Assembly: GCA_016934535.1 (NCBI GenBank)
Contig: JAFGSQ010000035.1
Coordinates: forward strand, 1 to 13,144
Source of the DNA: a candidate division WOR-3 bacterium
GTDB taxonomy: Bacteria; SDB-A
Length of the DNA stretch: 13,144 bases
Direction of reading: 5' to 3'
Positions 5,917 through 13,102 of the stretch are shown here, one piece after another. Under the pieces are notes generated by a model. The model had not been told where the DNA came from. It ran no database searches and saw nothing but the letters and a program-made list of their open reading frames with translations. Numbering within the stretch: position 1 is the stretch's first letter; the number at the start of each line of letters is the position of its first letter. The position numbers and the translations under genes were made by a program.

Positions 5917-7987
5917 GATTTTCTTCCCTCCTCTTTCTGGTCTCCTCCGCGATTTTCATAGTCAATTCTTTCGGGACCTCTTCATAATGAGAAAGTTTTT
6001 GAGTGAAAAAACCCCTTCCCTGTGTTATGGACCTAAGATTTGTCGAATACATATACATTTCCGCCTCTGGGACGAGAGCTTTGATTTTCTGCCATTTCCC
6101 CAAAGGCTCCATACCGAGAACTTTTCCTCTTCTCGTGCTTATATCGCCCATTATGTCCCCAGTGTTCTCGTTGGGGATGGTTACTTCTATACTGACGATA
6201 GGTTCCAGTAATATTGGGTTTGCTTCCGGAATCGCTTTTTGAAAAGCCAGAGAGGCCGCTATTTGAAACGCCAGGTCAGAAGAGTCCACTTTGTGGTAGC
6301 TGCCGTCAAAGAGAATGGCTCTGAAATCAACCGTCAGGGAATTCGATAAAATCCCTTTTTTACGAACCTCTTCGAGACCTTTTTGAACCGCTGGGATGTA
6401 GTTTTTCGGAACAGCGCCTCCGAAAATCTCGTCTTTGAATTCAAAATCTTTACCCCTCTCAGTCGGTTCAAAGCGTATCCACACATCGGCGAATTGTCCT
6501 CTTCCGCCCGATTGTTTTTTGTGTCTGCCCTGAGCTTCGGCTTTTTTTCGTATGGTCTCGCGATATTTAATAATCGGTTTTTCAAATTTCAGGTTGCTCC
6601 CCGATTTTTTTATTTTCGATAGTATTATTTCAAGATGCGTCTCGCCCATGCCTTCGACGAGAGTCTGTCTTGTCTCCGAATCGTATCTGAACCTGAAGGA
6701 TGGATCTTCTTTTTGTATCTTAGTCAGACCTGATATCATTTTTTCATCGTCAGATTTCGATTCGGGAATTACCGCGAAAGTGATGCTCGGTTCTGGAAAC
6801 CTAATTTTTTCAATTTCGACGGAAAGGTTCTTGTCCGACAGAGTATCGTTTGTAGTCGTGTCCTTCAATTTGACGAGCGCGGCTATGTCACCAGCCGACA
6901 GCTCTTTGGTTTCAACCCTTTCCTTTCCCGACACGGAGAACATTTGGCCTATCTTTTCCATCTTGCCGGTTCTGCTGTTCAACAGTTCTGACCCGGTTGA
7001 GACTTTTCCAGAATAAGCCCTTAGGTAGCAAATTTCACCTACATGCTGTTCAGCGGTCATCTTGAAAACAAGACCCGAGAAAGGCGATTCCATATTTATT
7101 TCCGTCTCTCCATCCCCGAAAACTTTCTTAGCTTTCATAGGGTATGCAACCGAAGGGCTTGGAGATAAAGACACGATGAGGTTCAAAAGGTCCTCCACAC
7201 CAGCGCCTAATACAGCGTCTCCGCATAGGACAGGTACAAAAAGGTTTTTCTTGAAAGCTTCCACGAGACCTTTCGATATCTCTTGCTCGGTCAATTTCTG
7301 TCCTTCAAGATATTTTTCCATAAGCCCCTCGTCGGCTTCTGTCGCTGATTCGGCAATTGTGTTGTAAGCTTCGTCAACTTTAGCGGTCAACTCCGCAGGA
7401 ACATCAGCGTCGATGACTTTTCCGCCTTCAATGATTCTCGCTTTTTTCGCCACTGTGTCTACGACTCCCTTGAAAGACGTCCCTTTTCCCAGGGGCAGGA
7501 CAAAAGGAGTGAATATCACCTTGGGAAAAGATTCTCTGAGAGAAGACAGGCATTTTTCAAAATCGGCGTTGTCTTTTGTCATGTGGTTAATGAACACGAG
7601 CCTCGGCATATTTTTTTCGTCGAGTTTATCCCAGTTTATCTCGGTGCCGACCTCGACTCCTGAAGCTGAATCAACCAAGACAATAGCACTTTCAGCCACC
7701 TTTGCGGCGGCGATAGTCTCAAAAATAAAATCTATGTATCCTGGCGTGTCTAGTATGTTTATCTTCTTTTCTTTCCAGGTAAAATTCGCCATTGAAAGAT
7801 TTATGGAAGTTTTCTTTGTCTTCTCTTCCTGGTCGAAATCCATGACCGTATTGCCGTCGTCTATCGTGCCCATCCGGTTTATGACCCCCGCCCTGAAAAG
7901 CATTGACTCCGCGAGGGTCGTTTTTCCCGCGCCTTGATGAGAAATTAAAACAACATTTCTGATATCTTCAACCCCAAAAAGCGACAT
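5909..7987 (-). CDS. EF-G-like translational GTPase paralogue with degenerate G4/G5 motifs
   Basis: A 692-residue protein with the five-domain EF-G architecture: GTPase domain about 1-275, domain II about 300-390, III about 395-470, IV about 475-595 (SGGRGQFADVWI and DGSYHKVDSSDLAF, the decoding-site tip) and V about 600-690 (GDISTRRGKVLGME, GRGFFTQKLSHYEEVP). It belongs to the EF-G-like (EF-G2) branch rather than to canonical FusA: G1 is SHQGAGKTT (16-24), and G3 is DTPGY (80-84), with Tyr where EF-G has the catalytic His. Most strikingly, G4 is NHMT (134-137) instead of NKxD and G5 reads CGDA (255-258) where GSA is usual, while the surrounding residues align without gaps. The ATG has a strong AAGGAGGGG. 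First gene of a four-gene overlapping operon. It may assist or modulate ribosomes rather than drive ordinary translocation; this is inference. Confidence 0.9.
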   Translation of the reverse strand: MSLFGVEDIRNVVLISHQGAGKTTLAESMLFRAGVINRMGTIDDGNTVMDFDQEEKTKKTSINLSMANFTWKEKKINILDTPGYIDFIFETIAAAKVAESAIVLVDSASGVEVGTEINWDKLDEKNMPRLVFINHMTKDNADFEKCLSSLRESFPKVIFTPFVLPLGKGTSFKGVVDTVAKKARIIEGGKVIDADVPAELTAKVDEAYNTIAESATEADEGLMEKYLEGQKLTEQEISKGLVEAFKKNLFVPVLCGDAVLGAGVEDLLNLIVSLSPSPSVAYPMKAKKVFGDGETEINMESPFSGLVFKMTAEQHVGEICYLRAYSGKVSTGSELLNSRTGKMEKIGQMFSVSGKERVETKELSAGDIAALVKLKDTTTNDTLSDKNLSVEIEKIRFPEPSITFAVIPESKSDDEKMISGLTKIQKEDPSFRFRYDSETRQTLVEGMGETHLEIILSKIKKSGSNLKFEKPIIKYRETIRKKAEAQGRHKKQSGGRGQFADVWIRFEPTERGKDFEFKDEIFGGAVPKNYIPAVQKGLEEVRKKGILSNSLTVDFRAILFDGSYHKVDSSDLAFQIAASLAFQKAIPEANPILLEPIVSIEVTIPNENTGDIMGDISTRRGKVLGMEPLGKWQKIKALVPEAEMYMYSTNLRSITQGRGFFTQKLSHYEEVPKELTMKIAEETRKRREENHE

Positions 7988-7996
7988 TTCCCCTCC

Positions 7997-8024
7997 TTGA
8001 AAGAAATATACGAAAGACTTTCAA
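7997..8024 (-). promoter_or_regulatory. Possible leader hairpin abutting the SD of the EF-G-like gene
   Basis: On the minus strand TTGAAAG (8024-8018) and CTTTCAA (8003-7997) form a perfect 7-bp inverted repeat with a 14-base loop. Two G-U pairs could extend it into the AAGGAGGGG Shine-Dalgarno. The stem is AT-rich and would be only marginally stable, so it may be chance. If real, it could tune translation of the first gene in the operon. A nested GAAAG/CTTTC repeat is a competing fold. Confidence 0.3.
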
Positions 8025-8041
8025 AACTTGGTGTGAACCTT

Positions 8042-8071
8042 ATTTTAATCATATTTTATCTATAATTTCAA
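8042..8071 (-). promoter_or_regulatory. Predicted promoter of the EF-G-like/lipoprotein/tatD/tcdA operon
   Basis: On the minus strand TTGAAA (8071-8066) and TAAAAT (8047-8042) are 18 bases apart, a fair sigma-70 match in a very AT-rich spacer. The predicted start near 8035 gives a leader of about 48 bases that contains the small inverted repeat and the SD. It lies back to back with the HAD-gene promoter: the two -35 boxes are about 10 bases apart. Confidence 0.5.
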
Positions 8072-8080
8072 TAAATGATT

Positions 8081-8109
8081 TTGATTATCCCCACAATTTC
8101 AAATATAAA
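8081..8109 (+). promoter_or_regulatory. Predicted promoter of the HAD phosphatase gene
   Basis: TTGATT (8081-8086) and TATAAA (8104-8109) are separated by 17 bases, four and five matches to the sigma-70 consensus. The predicted start near 8116 would leave a leader of about 19 bases with GAGGG close before the TTG start codon. A second TATAAT at 8061-8066 lacks a well-placed -35 box. Confidence 0.5.
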
Positions 8110-8134
8110 ACTTAATAATCCATATTAGAGGGAT

Positions 8135-8944
8135 TTGCGCCGTCCGTTTGGAACTATTTGCAGACTTTCAGGCAACGGAAAGAAATTATTCGAAGAAAAT
8201 TGTTTTATCCGGCAATTTTTTATATCATCTTTTGATGACTGTGTAAAAAACATAGATCAACTTCAAAGGAAGAAAAATATCAAAACTGCAATAATCGTTT
8301 TTGACCTCGACGGGACTCTGATCGACACTTCTGACGATATAGTAGCGTCAATAAACCACACGAGAAATCAATTTGGTTTAAAACCTTTCCCAAAAAAAGA
8401 AGCCATGAAGTCCATCGGACAAGGTTTTGACAATTTAATCAGGATGTCACTCGACAGATTCGGAAAAGACGACGGCATAGTGACCATAGCAAAGAAAGTC
8501 TTCACAGATCATTACATTGAACATATCACCGACAACAGCTTTCCCTACGATGGAATTACAGATGCCCTCGAAATCCTGACATCAAAAGGATTTTCTCTAT
8601 GTATCGCCACGAACAAGGAAATTGCAATGACAGAAAAATTACTCCTCTCACTGGACATTTACAAATACTTCGATATAATCGTCGCCGGCGGCATGGGAAT
8701 ATCGCTTAAGCCGGAACCCGACATGATATATAAAATTCAAAAAGACACAAATGCAATTACGGACAGGATCGCCGTAGTCGGCGACGCTTGGACTGATATT
8801 CAATCCGCAAGAAGGGCGGGGTGCAAATCAGTTCTCGCCCAATGGGGCTTTAAAAACACAAAGGGAGAAAAGGCGGATTTCAACGCCTCTTCTCCCCGAC
8901 ATTTGATAGGTATCGCCGAAAATCTATTCAGCGATAATCAATGA
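8135..8944 (+). CDS. HAD-superfamily phosphatase, phosphoglycolate-phosphatase-like
   Basis: A HAD hydrolase that probably dephosphorylates a small phosphorylated metabolite. The core starts at about residue 52 and has all four motifs: I, FDLDGTLIDT with nucleophile Asp57 and Asp59; II, IATN (Thr159); III, Lys192 in LKPEPD; IV, VVGDAWTDIQSARRAG with Asp217 and Asp221. The helical cap lies between about 70 and 140, the C1 cap position of the Gph/PGMB group. Odd feature: about 50 residues precede the core, whereas family members usually begin a few residues before motif I. The only standard start in frame is TTG at 8135 (a TAG lies nine bases before it), and no ATG, GTG or other TTG occurs before motif I. 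Substrate unknown. It is the only plus-strand gene here and converges on the protease gene, 3 bases apart. Confidence 0.85.
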   Translation: MRRPFGTICRLSGNGKKLFEENCFIRQFFISSFDDCVKNIDQLQRKKNIKTAIIVFDLDGTLIDTSDDIVASINHTRNQFGLKPFPKKEAMKSIGQGFDNLIRMSLDRFGKDDGIVTIAKKVFTDHYIEHITDNSFPYDGITDALEILTSKGFSLCIATNKEIAMTEKLLLSLDIYKYFDIIVAGGMGISLKPEPDMIYKIQKDTNAITDRIAVVGDAWTDIQSARRAGCKSVLAQWGFKNTKGEKADFNASSPRHLIGIAENLFSDNQ

Positions 8945-8947
8945 TTT

Positions 8948-11497
8948 TCACCTCACCAAAAGAACTCTCGAAGAAGAAAACGCTCTTCTTCCTATCATTC
9001 TAACAACGTAGTTCCCCCCGGACACGTTATTGCCTCTCTCGTCCTTTCCGTCCCAAGATATTCTATGAGATCCATGCGTAAGACCAGAAGCCAGAGTTTT
9101 CACTATTCTTCCCGTGACATCAAACACATAGACCGAAGCTTCTTCTTCGTCTGGGACGTCGGCTGAGAACAAGACTTGAGAGCTGAAAATGTTATTTCCG
9201 TGTACCGCCAAAAAGAGTTCCCTTATATCTGGTCCTACGAGCACAGGATTTTCTTCGACGCCCGTCTCAAACCAGTCGAGAATTCTCTTTAAAACGCTGT
9301 CAGGAGGCGCGAAAGGCCCGGTTGGATGAATCGCCTCGAATCCGAATCCGAAGAACACGACTTTGCCGGCTCCCTGAAAATATGTCACAGCCCCGATGTG
9401 AGTCGTGTTGTAGTATTTAAAAGCGTCAGCTCCTCCGTTTACAGCACCAATTACATCTCTGGAGGTCTGATTGGCCGGAAGTCCTCCCGCCGTTGCAATC
9501 ATGAGGGGATCAAAAATTGATCCTGTAATTGACTGTAGAGAAGGAGTGGAAAGATTCTGAATCCAATTGACATGGAGATAATCAGTTGAAAAACTATTGC
9601 CGCCAAGATATTCGGCAATATTTTGACCTGTAATAAATAAATCTTTTCCGGCATTAATATAACTGGATAAATCCGATATGTCCTGTGACGAGAGAACACT
9701 GTCCGTTGCAGTCGCATCTCCAGAAAACCATATGACCATTGAGTAATCATTAATTAGAGTCCCCACAGGTCCATCTGTTTGGCGGTTCCAAACATCGTAT
9801 ATCTGAGATAAATTATCCAAAGGAGCTGTATATTTATCGATGTAATTACTATTAATATCACCGTTTACAATTAATATTCCCGGTATGCCCCCTGCCGTGA
9901 ACTGGACAGAAAACGAATTTTTCATCGGATCGGGATTGCTTGAAATCAAAAAATCCATTTCAACAAATTGAACAGTTGCTGACGAACTCACCATGAATTC
10001 AATAGGATCTGATGTATTTGAAACTGTATCTCCGGGATTAGCATTTCCAAAATCCGATATGCTGTCTGTGAAAGTGATAGCCGGTGAAGGTGAACTGGCA
10101 GTAATCTGAATAGAGGCGGCAGAATTAAACGCTGTGTCACATTCAAGAACAATTTCAACCGTCCCTTGTTGTCCTGGTAAAATATGGAAGGATCCTCCAG
10201 GTCCTTCAACTTGAGTACTCAGAACCTTAAAATCTGTAAATCCAGCTTTTCCAATTGTTCTGTAAACATTAATTCTTCCGCTTCCTAACTGACCCGAATT
10301 ATAATACGGATCCATTGTCATAGGGTCACAGCCTGCTTTAAGAAGCTCCTTTGTAGAATCAGCGCTAATAGTCGGCGCGAGAACCCTTACCAATCCGGCA
10401 AGACCCGCCGTCAAAGGACAGGCCATGGAAGTCCCGTCCATGTAATCATAAGTTCCGAAAGGAACTGTCGAATACATTCCCTCTCCTGGAGCGGCTAAAT
10501 CAACCCAAGATCCATAGTTAGAAAATGTTGATTTCAAATCACCTGAACCAGAAGAAGCGACAGCGACGACATTGTCATACGCCGCGGGATAATGTGGGGT
10601 GGAAACATTGTCATTTCCAGCTGCGCCAATGCATATAACATCATAGTTATCGTGCGCGTCCACGAGAGCGGCATATATTTGTGAACTTCCGGGTCCCCAG
10701 CTCATCGAAATCACACTCGCGTTATTCTGAGAGCAGAAATAAATCCCCTGAGCACACTGAGACAGATAGTAAGTCCTCACACCTATCAAGCCGACATTGT
10801 GACTCGCGGCCGCAATACCAATACCGTTGTTTGTAGCTCCGGCGGCAAGCCCTGAACAATGAGTTCCGTGATTGTCAGCCGTGGTGGGAGGAGTGGGGTC
10901 GTTGTCGTTGTTAACATAATCATAACCTGTTATGTAATTCGGGTTCAAGTCGGCATGATCCTTTTCACATCCGTCGTCGACAACGCCCACAATCGAATTG
11001 TGATTCCCAACAAAAACATCCCACGCATCTGGAGCGTTTATTTTTCCTAAAAACCATTGATTAGAAAAATATGGGTCGTTTGGAGTATAAAAAGGTTCCC
11101 ATCCGGTTACACTGGGTGATTTGAAAAAATCCGCAGCATAATTCAACTCCGCAAATTCTATATACGGCAGTTTTATGAAATCTTCTAAACTCTCAACAGC
11201 GTCTTTGTCAGAATTTGACCTGAATATAAATATCATGTCAAGTCCACAATCTACTTTACGTAAATAATCATAGTCAGAGATCAAAATTTCAAAATTTTCA
11301 AAACCTCTTTCACTTAAAATTCTGTCTAAGTCAGCGATTCCAGAATAAAGATTCCCGTCTCTTAGTTCAAAATCAAGGCTTCCCCTGTAACTGTTCACGA
11401 ATTTAACCACTACTTCGCCCGGTTTGTGCGTTTGTGACGCCGTAATCGGCAAAGATAACAATGTCAGAATTACTGAAGCCACTATCCATTTCTTCAT
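8948..11497 (-). CDS. Secreted subtilisin-family (S8) protease with GATase-like and FlgD-Ig-like C-terminal modules
   Basis: An 849-residue exported serine protease. A Sec signal peptide (KKW, a hydrophobic core, ending near ITASQ at about 18-22) is followed by a prodomain with a PGEVVVKF start, as in fervidolysin-type propeptides. The S8 catalytic domain spans about 140-415: Asp174 (VVDDG), His210 (HGTHCSG), oxyanion Asn295 (GAAGND) and Ser357 (DGTSMACP). After it come an Ig-like beta region (about 420-535), a Rossmann/flavodoxin-like module (about 540-745: ILIVNGD, VIWFSGD, GKDLFITGQNIAEYL, VVFFGFGFEAI), and a FlgD-Ig-like tail (YVFDVTGRIVKTL, ISWDGKDERG, SGGNYVVRM). An ATG at 11500 is also in frame, but 11497 is better spaced from AGGAGG. 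It is the second gene of a tandem pair; that SD overlaps the stop of the first protease gene. At least eight cysteines are present, so disulfides are possible. Confidence 0.93.
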   Translation of the reverse strand: MKKWIVASVILTLLSLPITASQTHKPGEVVVKFVNSYRGSLDFELRDGNLYSGIADLDRILSERGFENFEILISDYDYLRKVDCGLDMIFIFRSNSDKDAVESLEDFIKLPYIEFAELNYAADFFKSPSVTGWEPFYTPNDPYFSNQWFLGKINAPDAWDVFVGNHNSIVGVVDDGCEKDHADLNPNYITGYDYVNNDNDPTPPTTADNHGTHCSGLAAGATNNGIGIAAASHNVGLIGVRTYYLSQCAQGIYFCSQNNASVISMSWGPGSSQIYAALVDAHDNYDVICIGAAGNDNVSTPHYPAAYDNVVAVASSGSGDLKSTFSNYGSWVDLAAPGEGMYSTVPFGTYDYMDGTSMACPLTAGLAGLVRVLAPTISADSTKELLKAGCDPMTMDPYYNSGQLGSGRINVYRTIGKAGFTDFKVLSTQVEGPGGSFHILPGQQGTVEIVLECDTAFNSAASIQITASSPSPAITFTDSISDFGNANPGDTVSNTSDPIEFMVSSSATVQFVEMDFLISSNPDPMKNSFSVQFTAGGIPGILIVNGDINSNYIDKYTAPLDNLSQIYDVWNRQTDGPVGTLINDYSMVIWFSGDATATDSVLSSQDISDLSSYINAGKDLFITGQNIAEYLGGNSFSTDYLHVNWIQNLSTPSLQSITGSIFDPLMIATAGGLPANQTSRDVIGAVNGGADAFKYYNTTHIGAVTYFQGAGKVVFFGFGFEAIHPTGPFAPPDSVLKRILDWFETGVEENPVLVGPDIRELFLAVHGNNIFSSQVLFSADVPDEEEASVYVFDVTGRIVKTLASGLTHGSHRISWDGKDERGNNVSGGNYVVRMIGRRAFSSSRVLLVR

Positions 11498-11502
11498 CAT
11501 AA

Positions 11503-11508
11503 CCTCCT
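11503..11508 (-). promoter_or_regulatory. Shine-Dalgarno overlapping the upstream stop codon
   Basis: The minus strand reads TAGGAGG: the upstream protease's TAG stop (11509-11507) shares bases with a perfect AGGAGG, five bases before the ATG at 11497. Ribosomes finishing the first protease are placed to start the second, so the pair is probably coupled in one transcript. The SD also argues for the second of the two consecutive ATG codons. Confidence 0.7.
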
Positions 11509-13057
11509 ATTTCAATATTTCAATTTTACCTGTCTGTGAATTTTCACCTGAGACCAATCTATATACATAACTTCCTGAGGATAATCCCTCAAAGTTTATA
11601 TATTTCTCCCCGGAAAGTTGTTTTTCACAAATATTTCTCACGATTCTCCCTGAAGCGTCAAAGAGTTCTATTTCAATATCTATTTCAACTCCAGTTCGAA
11701 TTAATAAAGCCGCTTTTCCGCGGTTTAATGAAATCGTCTCTACCGTAAACGGGTGGAGAACACCCGGATTTTCTTCAACAGATGAGCCGCCTGCAAGCGC
11801 CCTGTGGGCGTTTATCTTACCGGCACCCATAAGACCCTGCGCGAAAAGAGGTTCTGACGGCAGAGAATCGGCGGAAGAAAACAATCTTGCTATTATCTGA
11901 GAATTAGTCTCGGTTGGAAACTGGCACCTCATCAAAGCGAGTAATCCTGCTGTTATGGGGCACGCCATGGAAGTTCCGCTCATGTTGCCGTAAGTTCCTG
12001 CTGTCGAAGGCAACGTCGAATAAATTTCTTCTCCGGGTGCTGACACGTCAACCCAGCCACCGTATGTGGAAAAACTCGCTTTCATGTCGCTTGAATTCGT
12101 GGCGGTGACAGAGAGTACGTTCTGACCATTGGCTGGATACTGAGGGACTGTGTCTCCGTTGTTTCCGGCCGCGGCGACAACTATTATGTCATGGTTGTTG
12201 TATGCTTCGTTGATAGCCGTCTGAAGGGAATTCATGGCGTCTGGACCGCCGAAACTCATCGAAATTACTGAAGCTCCAGTAGTGCAAGCGTAATATACTC
12301 CCTGTGTGGCTGAGGCTTCGTCAATTGAAAACAAAAAGCCTGCTCTGACTCCTATGATGCCTATCCCGAAACCTATTGAAGCGACACCAGTTGAATTGTT
12401 GGTGACAGCACCTGCGCATCCACAAGTATGCGTTCCGTGTGTCTCTAAAAAACCCCAAAAGCCGGGGTCCGGGTCAGGATCGTTGTCGTAAAAATCGTAA
12501 CCTCTAATCCAGTTGGCGCTTAAATCAGGATGGGAGTATTCCATCCCTACATCGATTACGCAGACTCTCTCATTGTGGTTACCCGTCTGAATATCCCACG
12601 CTTGCTGGGCGTCAATATTCGGTAAAAACCACTGTTGAGAGAAATCAGGGTCGTTAGGAGTTAAAAACGGATTATAACTTCCTTGAACATAGACCTCGCA
12701 GAGATAGTTGGGTTCGCTGAAATCCACAACTGAAATTCGCGAGAGTGACAAGGCAAATGATCGCGGATTTTCCGGAACGCTATAACTCAAAACGTAGATC
12801 ATGTCTAGTCCGTAATCATAGTTTTGGCCGTTATTGTAATTCTCTACAAGTTGCCTAAAACTGCAAACACCGAATTGCGTAAATAATTGGTCAAGTTCTG
12901 CGTATCCGGATACTATTTTACTGCTTTCTCTTGTAAAAGAAAGGCTTCCTCTCATACCCGTTTTGAATTTTACTAGAACTTCCCCCTGTGTATAATCAGA
13001 AGAGATTAAAAAACATGGAACAAGTAATAAAAATAACGAAGTGAAATATTTTCTCAC
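11507..13057 (-). CDS. Secreted subtilisin-family (S8) protease with type IX secretion-like C-terminal tail
   Basis: A 516-residue exported serine protease and paralogue of the downstream gene. I choose the GTG at 13057, four bases after GGAGG; it gives a clean signal peptide (RKYFTSLFLLLVPCFLISS). An upstream ATG at 13090 would add 11 non-signal-like residues. The prodomain (QGEVLVKFKTGMRGSLSF, then YGLDMIYVL) aligns with that of the neighbour. The catalytic domain runs from about 133 to 422: Asp169 (VIDVG), His207 (THGTHTCG), Asn299 (AAAGNN) and Ser363 (SGTSMACP). The last 80 residues (from about 437) resemble the type A sorting tail of type IX secretion: IELFDASGRIVRNI, GLSSGSYVYRLVSG and KIEILK. 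The Ig and GATase-like modules of the neighbour are absent. Likely roles are nutrient proteolysis or surface-protein processing; no substrate can be read from sequence. Confidence 0.93.
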   Translation of the reverse strand: MRKYFTSLFLLLVPCFLISSDYTQGEVLVKFKTGMRGSLSFTRESSKIVSGYAELDQLFTQFGVCSFRQLVENYNNGQNYDYGLDMIYVLSYSVPENPRSFALSLSRISVVDFSEPNYLCEVYVQGSYNPFLTPNDPDFSQQWFLPNIDAQQAWDIQTGNHNERVCVIDVGMEYSHPDLSANWIRGYDFYDNDPDPDPGFWGFLETHGTHTCGCAGAVTNNSTGVASIGFGIGIIGVRAGFLFSIDEASATQGVYYACTTGASVISMSFGGPDAMNSLQTAINEAYNNHDIIVVAAAGNNGDTVPQYPANGQNVLSVTATNSSDMKASFSTYGGWVDVSAPGEEIYSTLPSTAGTYGNMSGTSMACPITAGLLALMRCQFPTETNSQIIARLFSSADSLPSEPLFAQGLMGAGKINAHRALAGGSSVEENPGVLHPFTVETISLNRGKAALLIRTGVEIDIEIELFDASGRIVRNICEKQLSGEKYINFEGLSSGSYVYRLVSGENSQTGKIEILK

Positions 13058-13096
13058 ATAACCTCCTCTAAACAAACAGATCACAATCAATCTTTA

Positions 13097-13102
13097 ATTA
13101 TA
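13097..13102 (-). promoter_or_regulatory. Possible -10 element of the tandem protease operon
   Basis: TATAAT on the minus strand lies about 40 bases before the GTG start of the first protease. At 16-18 bases upstream I see only an oligo-T tract, no TTGACA-like box and no extended TG. The rest of 13058-13144 is AT-rich with an A9 run at 13120 and shows no gene. Confidence 0.35.

Noticed and set aside
5732-6211. Plus-strand open frame of 159 residues under the EF-G-like and lipoprotein genes
   Set aside because: It lies antisense to two well-supported genes, has no recognisable motif and no good ribosome binding site. It is a reading-frame shadow, as are the other long antisense frames at 6552-7016 and 7413-7937.
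5909-7987. Tetracycline-resistance ribosomal protection protein (TetM-like)
   Set aside because: G1, G3 and domain IV loops match the EF-G-like housekeeping branch; the genomic context is not mobile and no resistance-type features are seen.
8918-8949. Inverted repeat across both stop codons as a bidirectional terminator
   Set aside because: The stem is 7 bp and AT-rich, with an 18-base loop and no T tract on either strand; too weak to call.
11507-13057. Broken protease or gene split from the downstream subtilase by a frameshift
   Set aside because: Each gene has its own signal peptide, prodomain, full catalytic triad and tail, so they are two complete paralogues.
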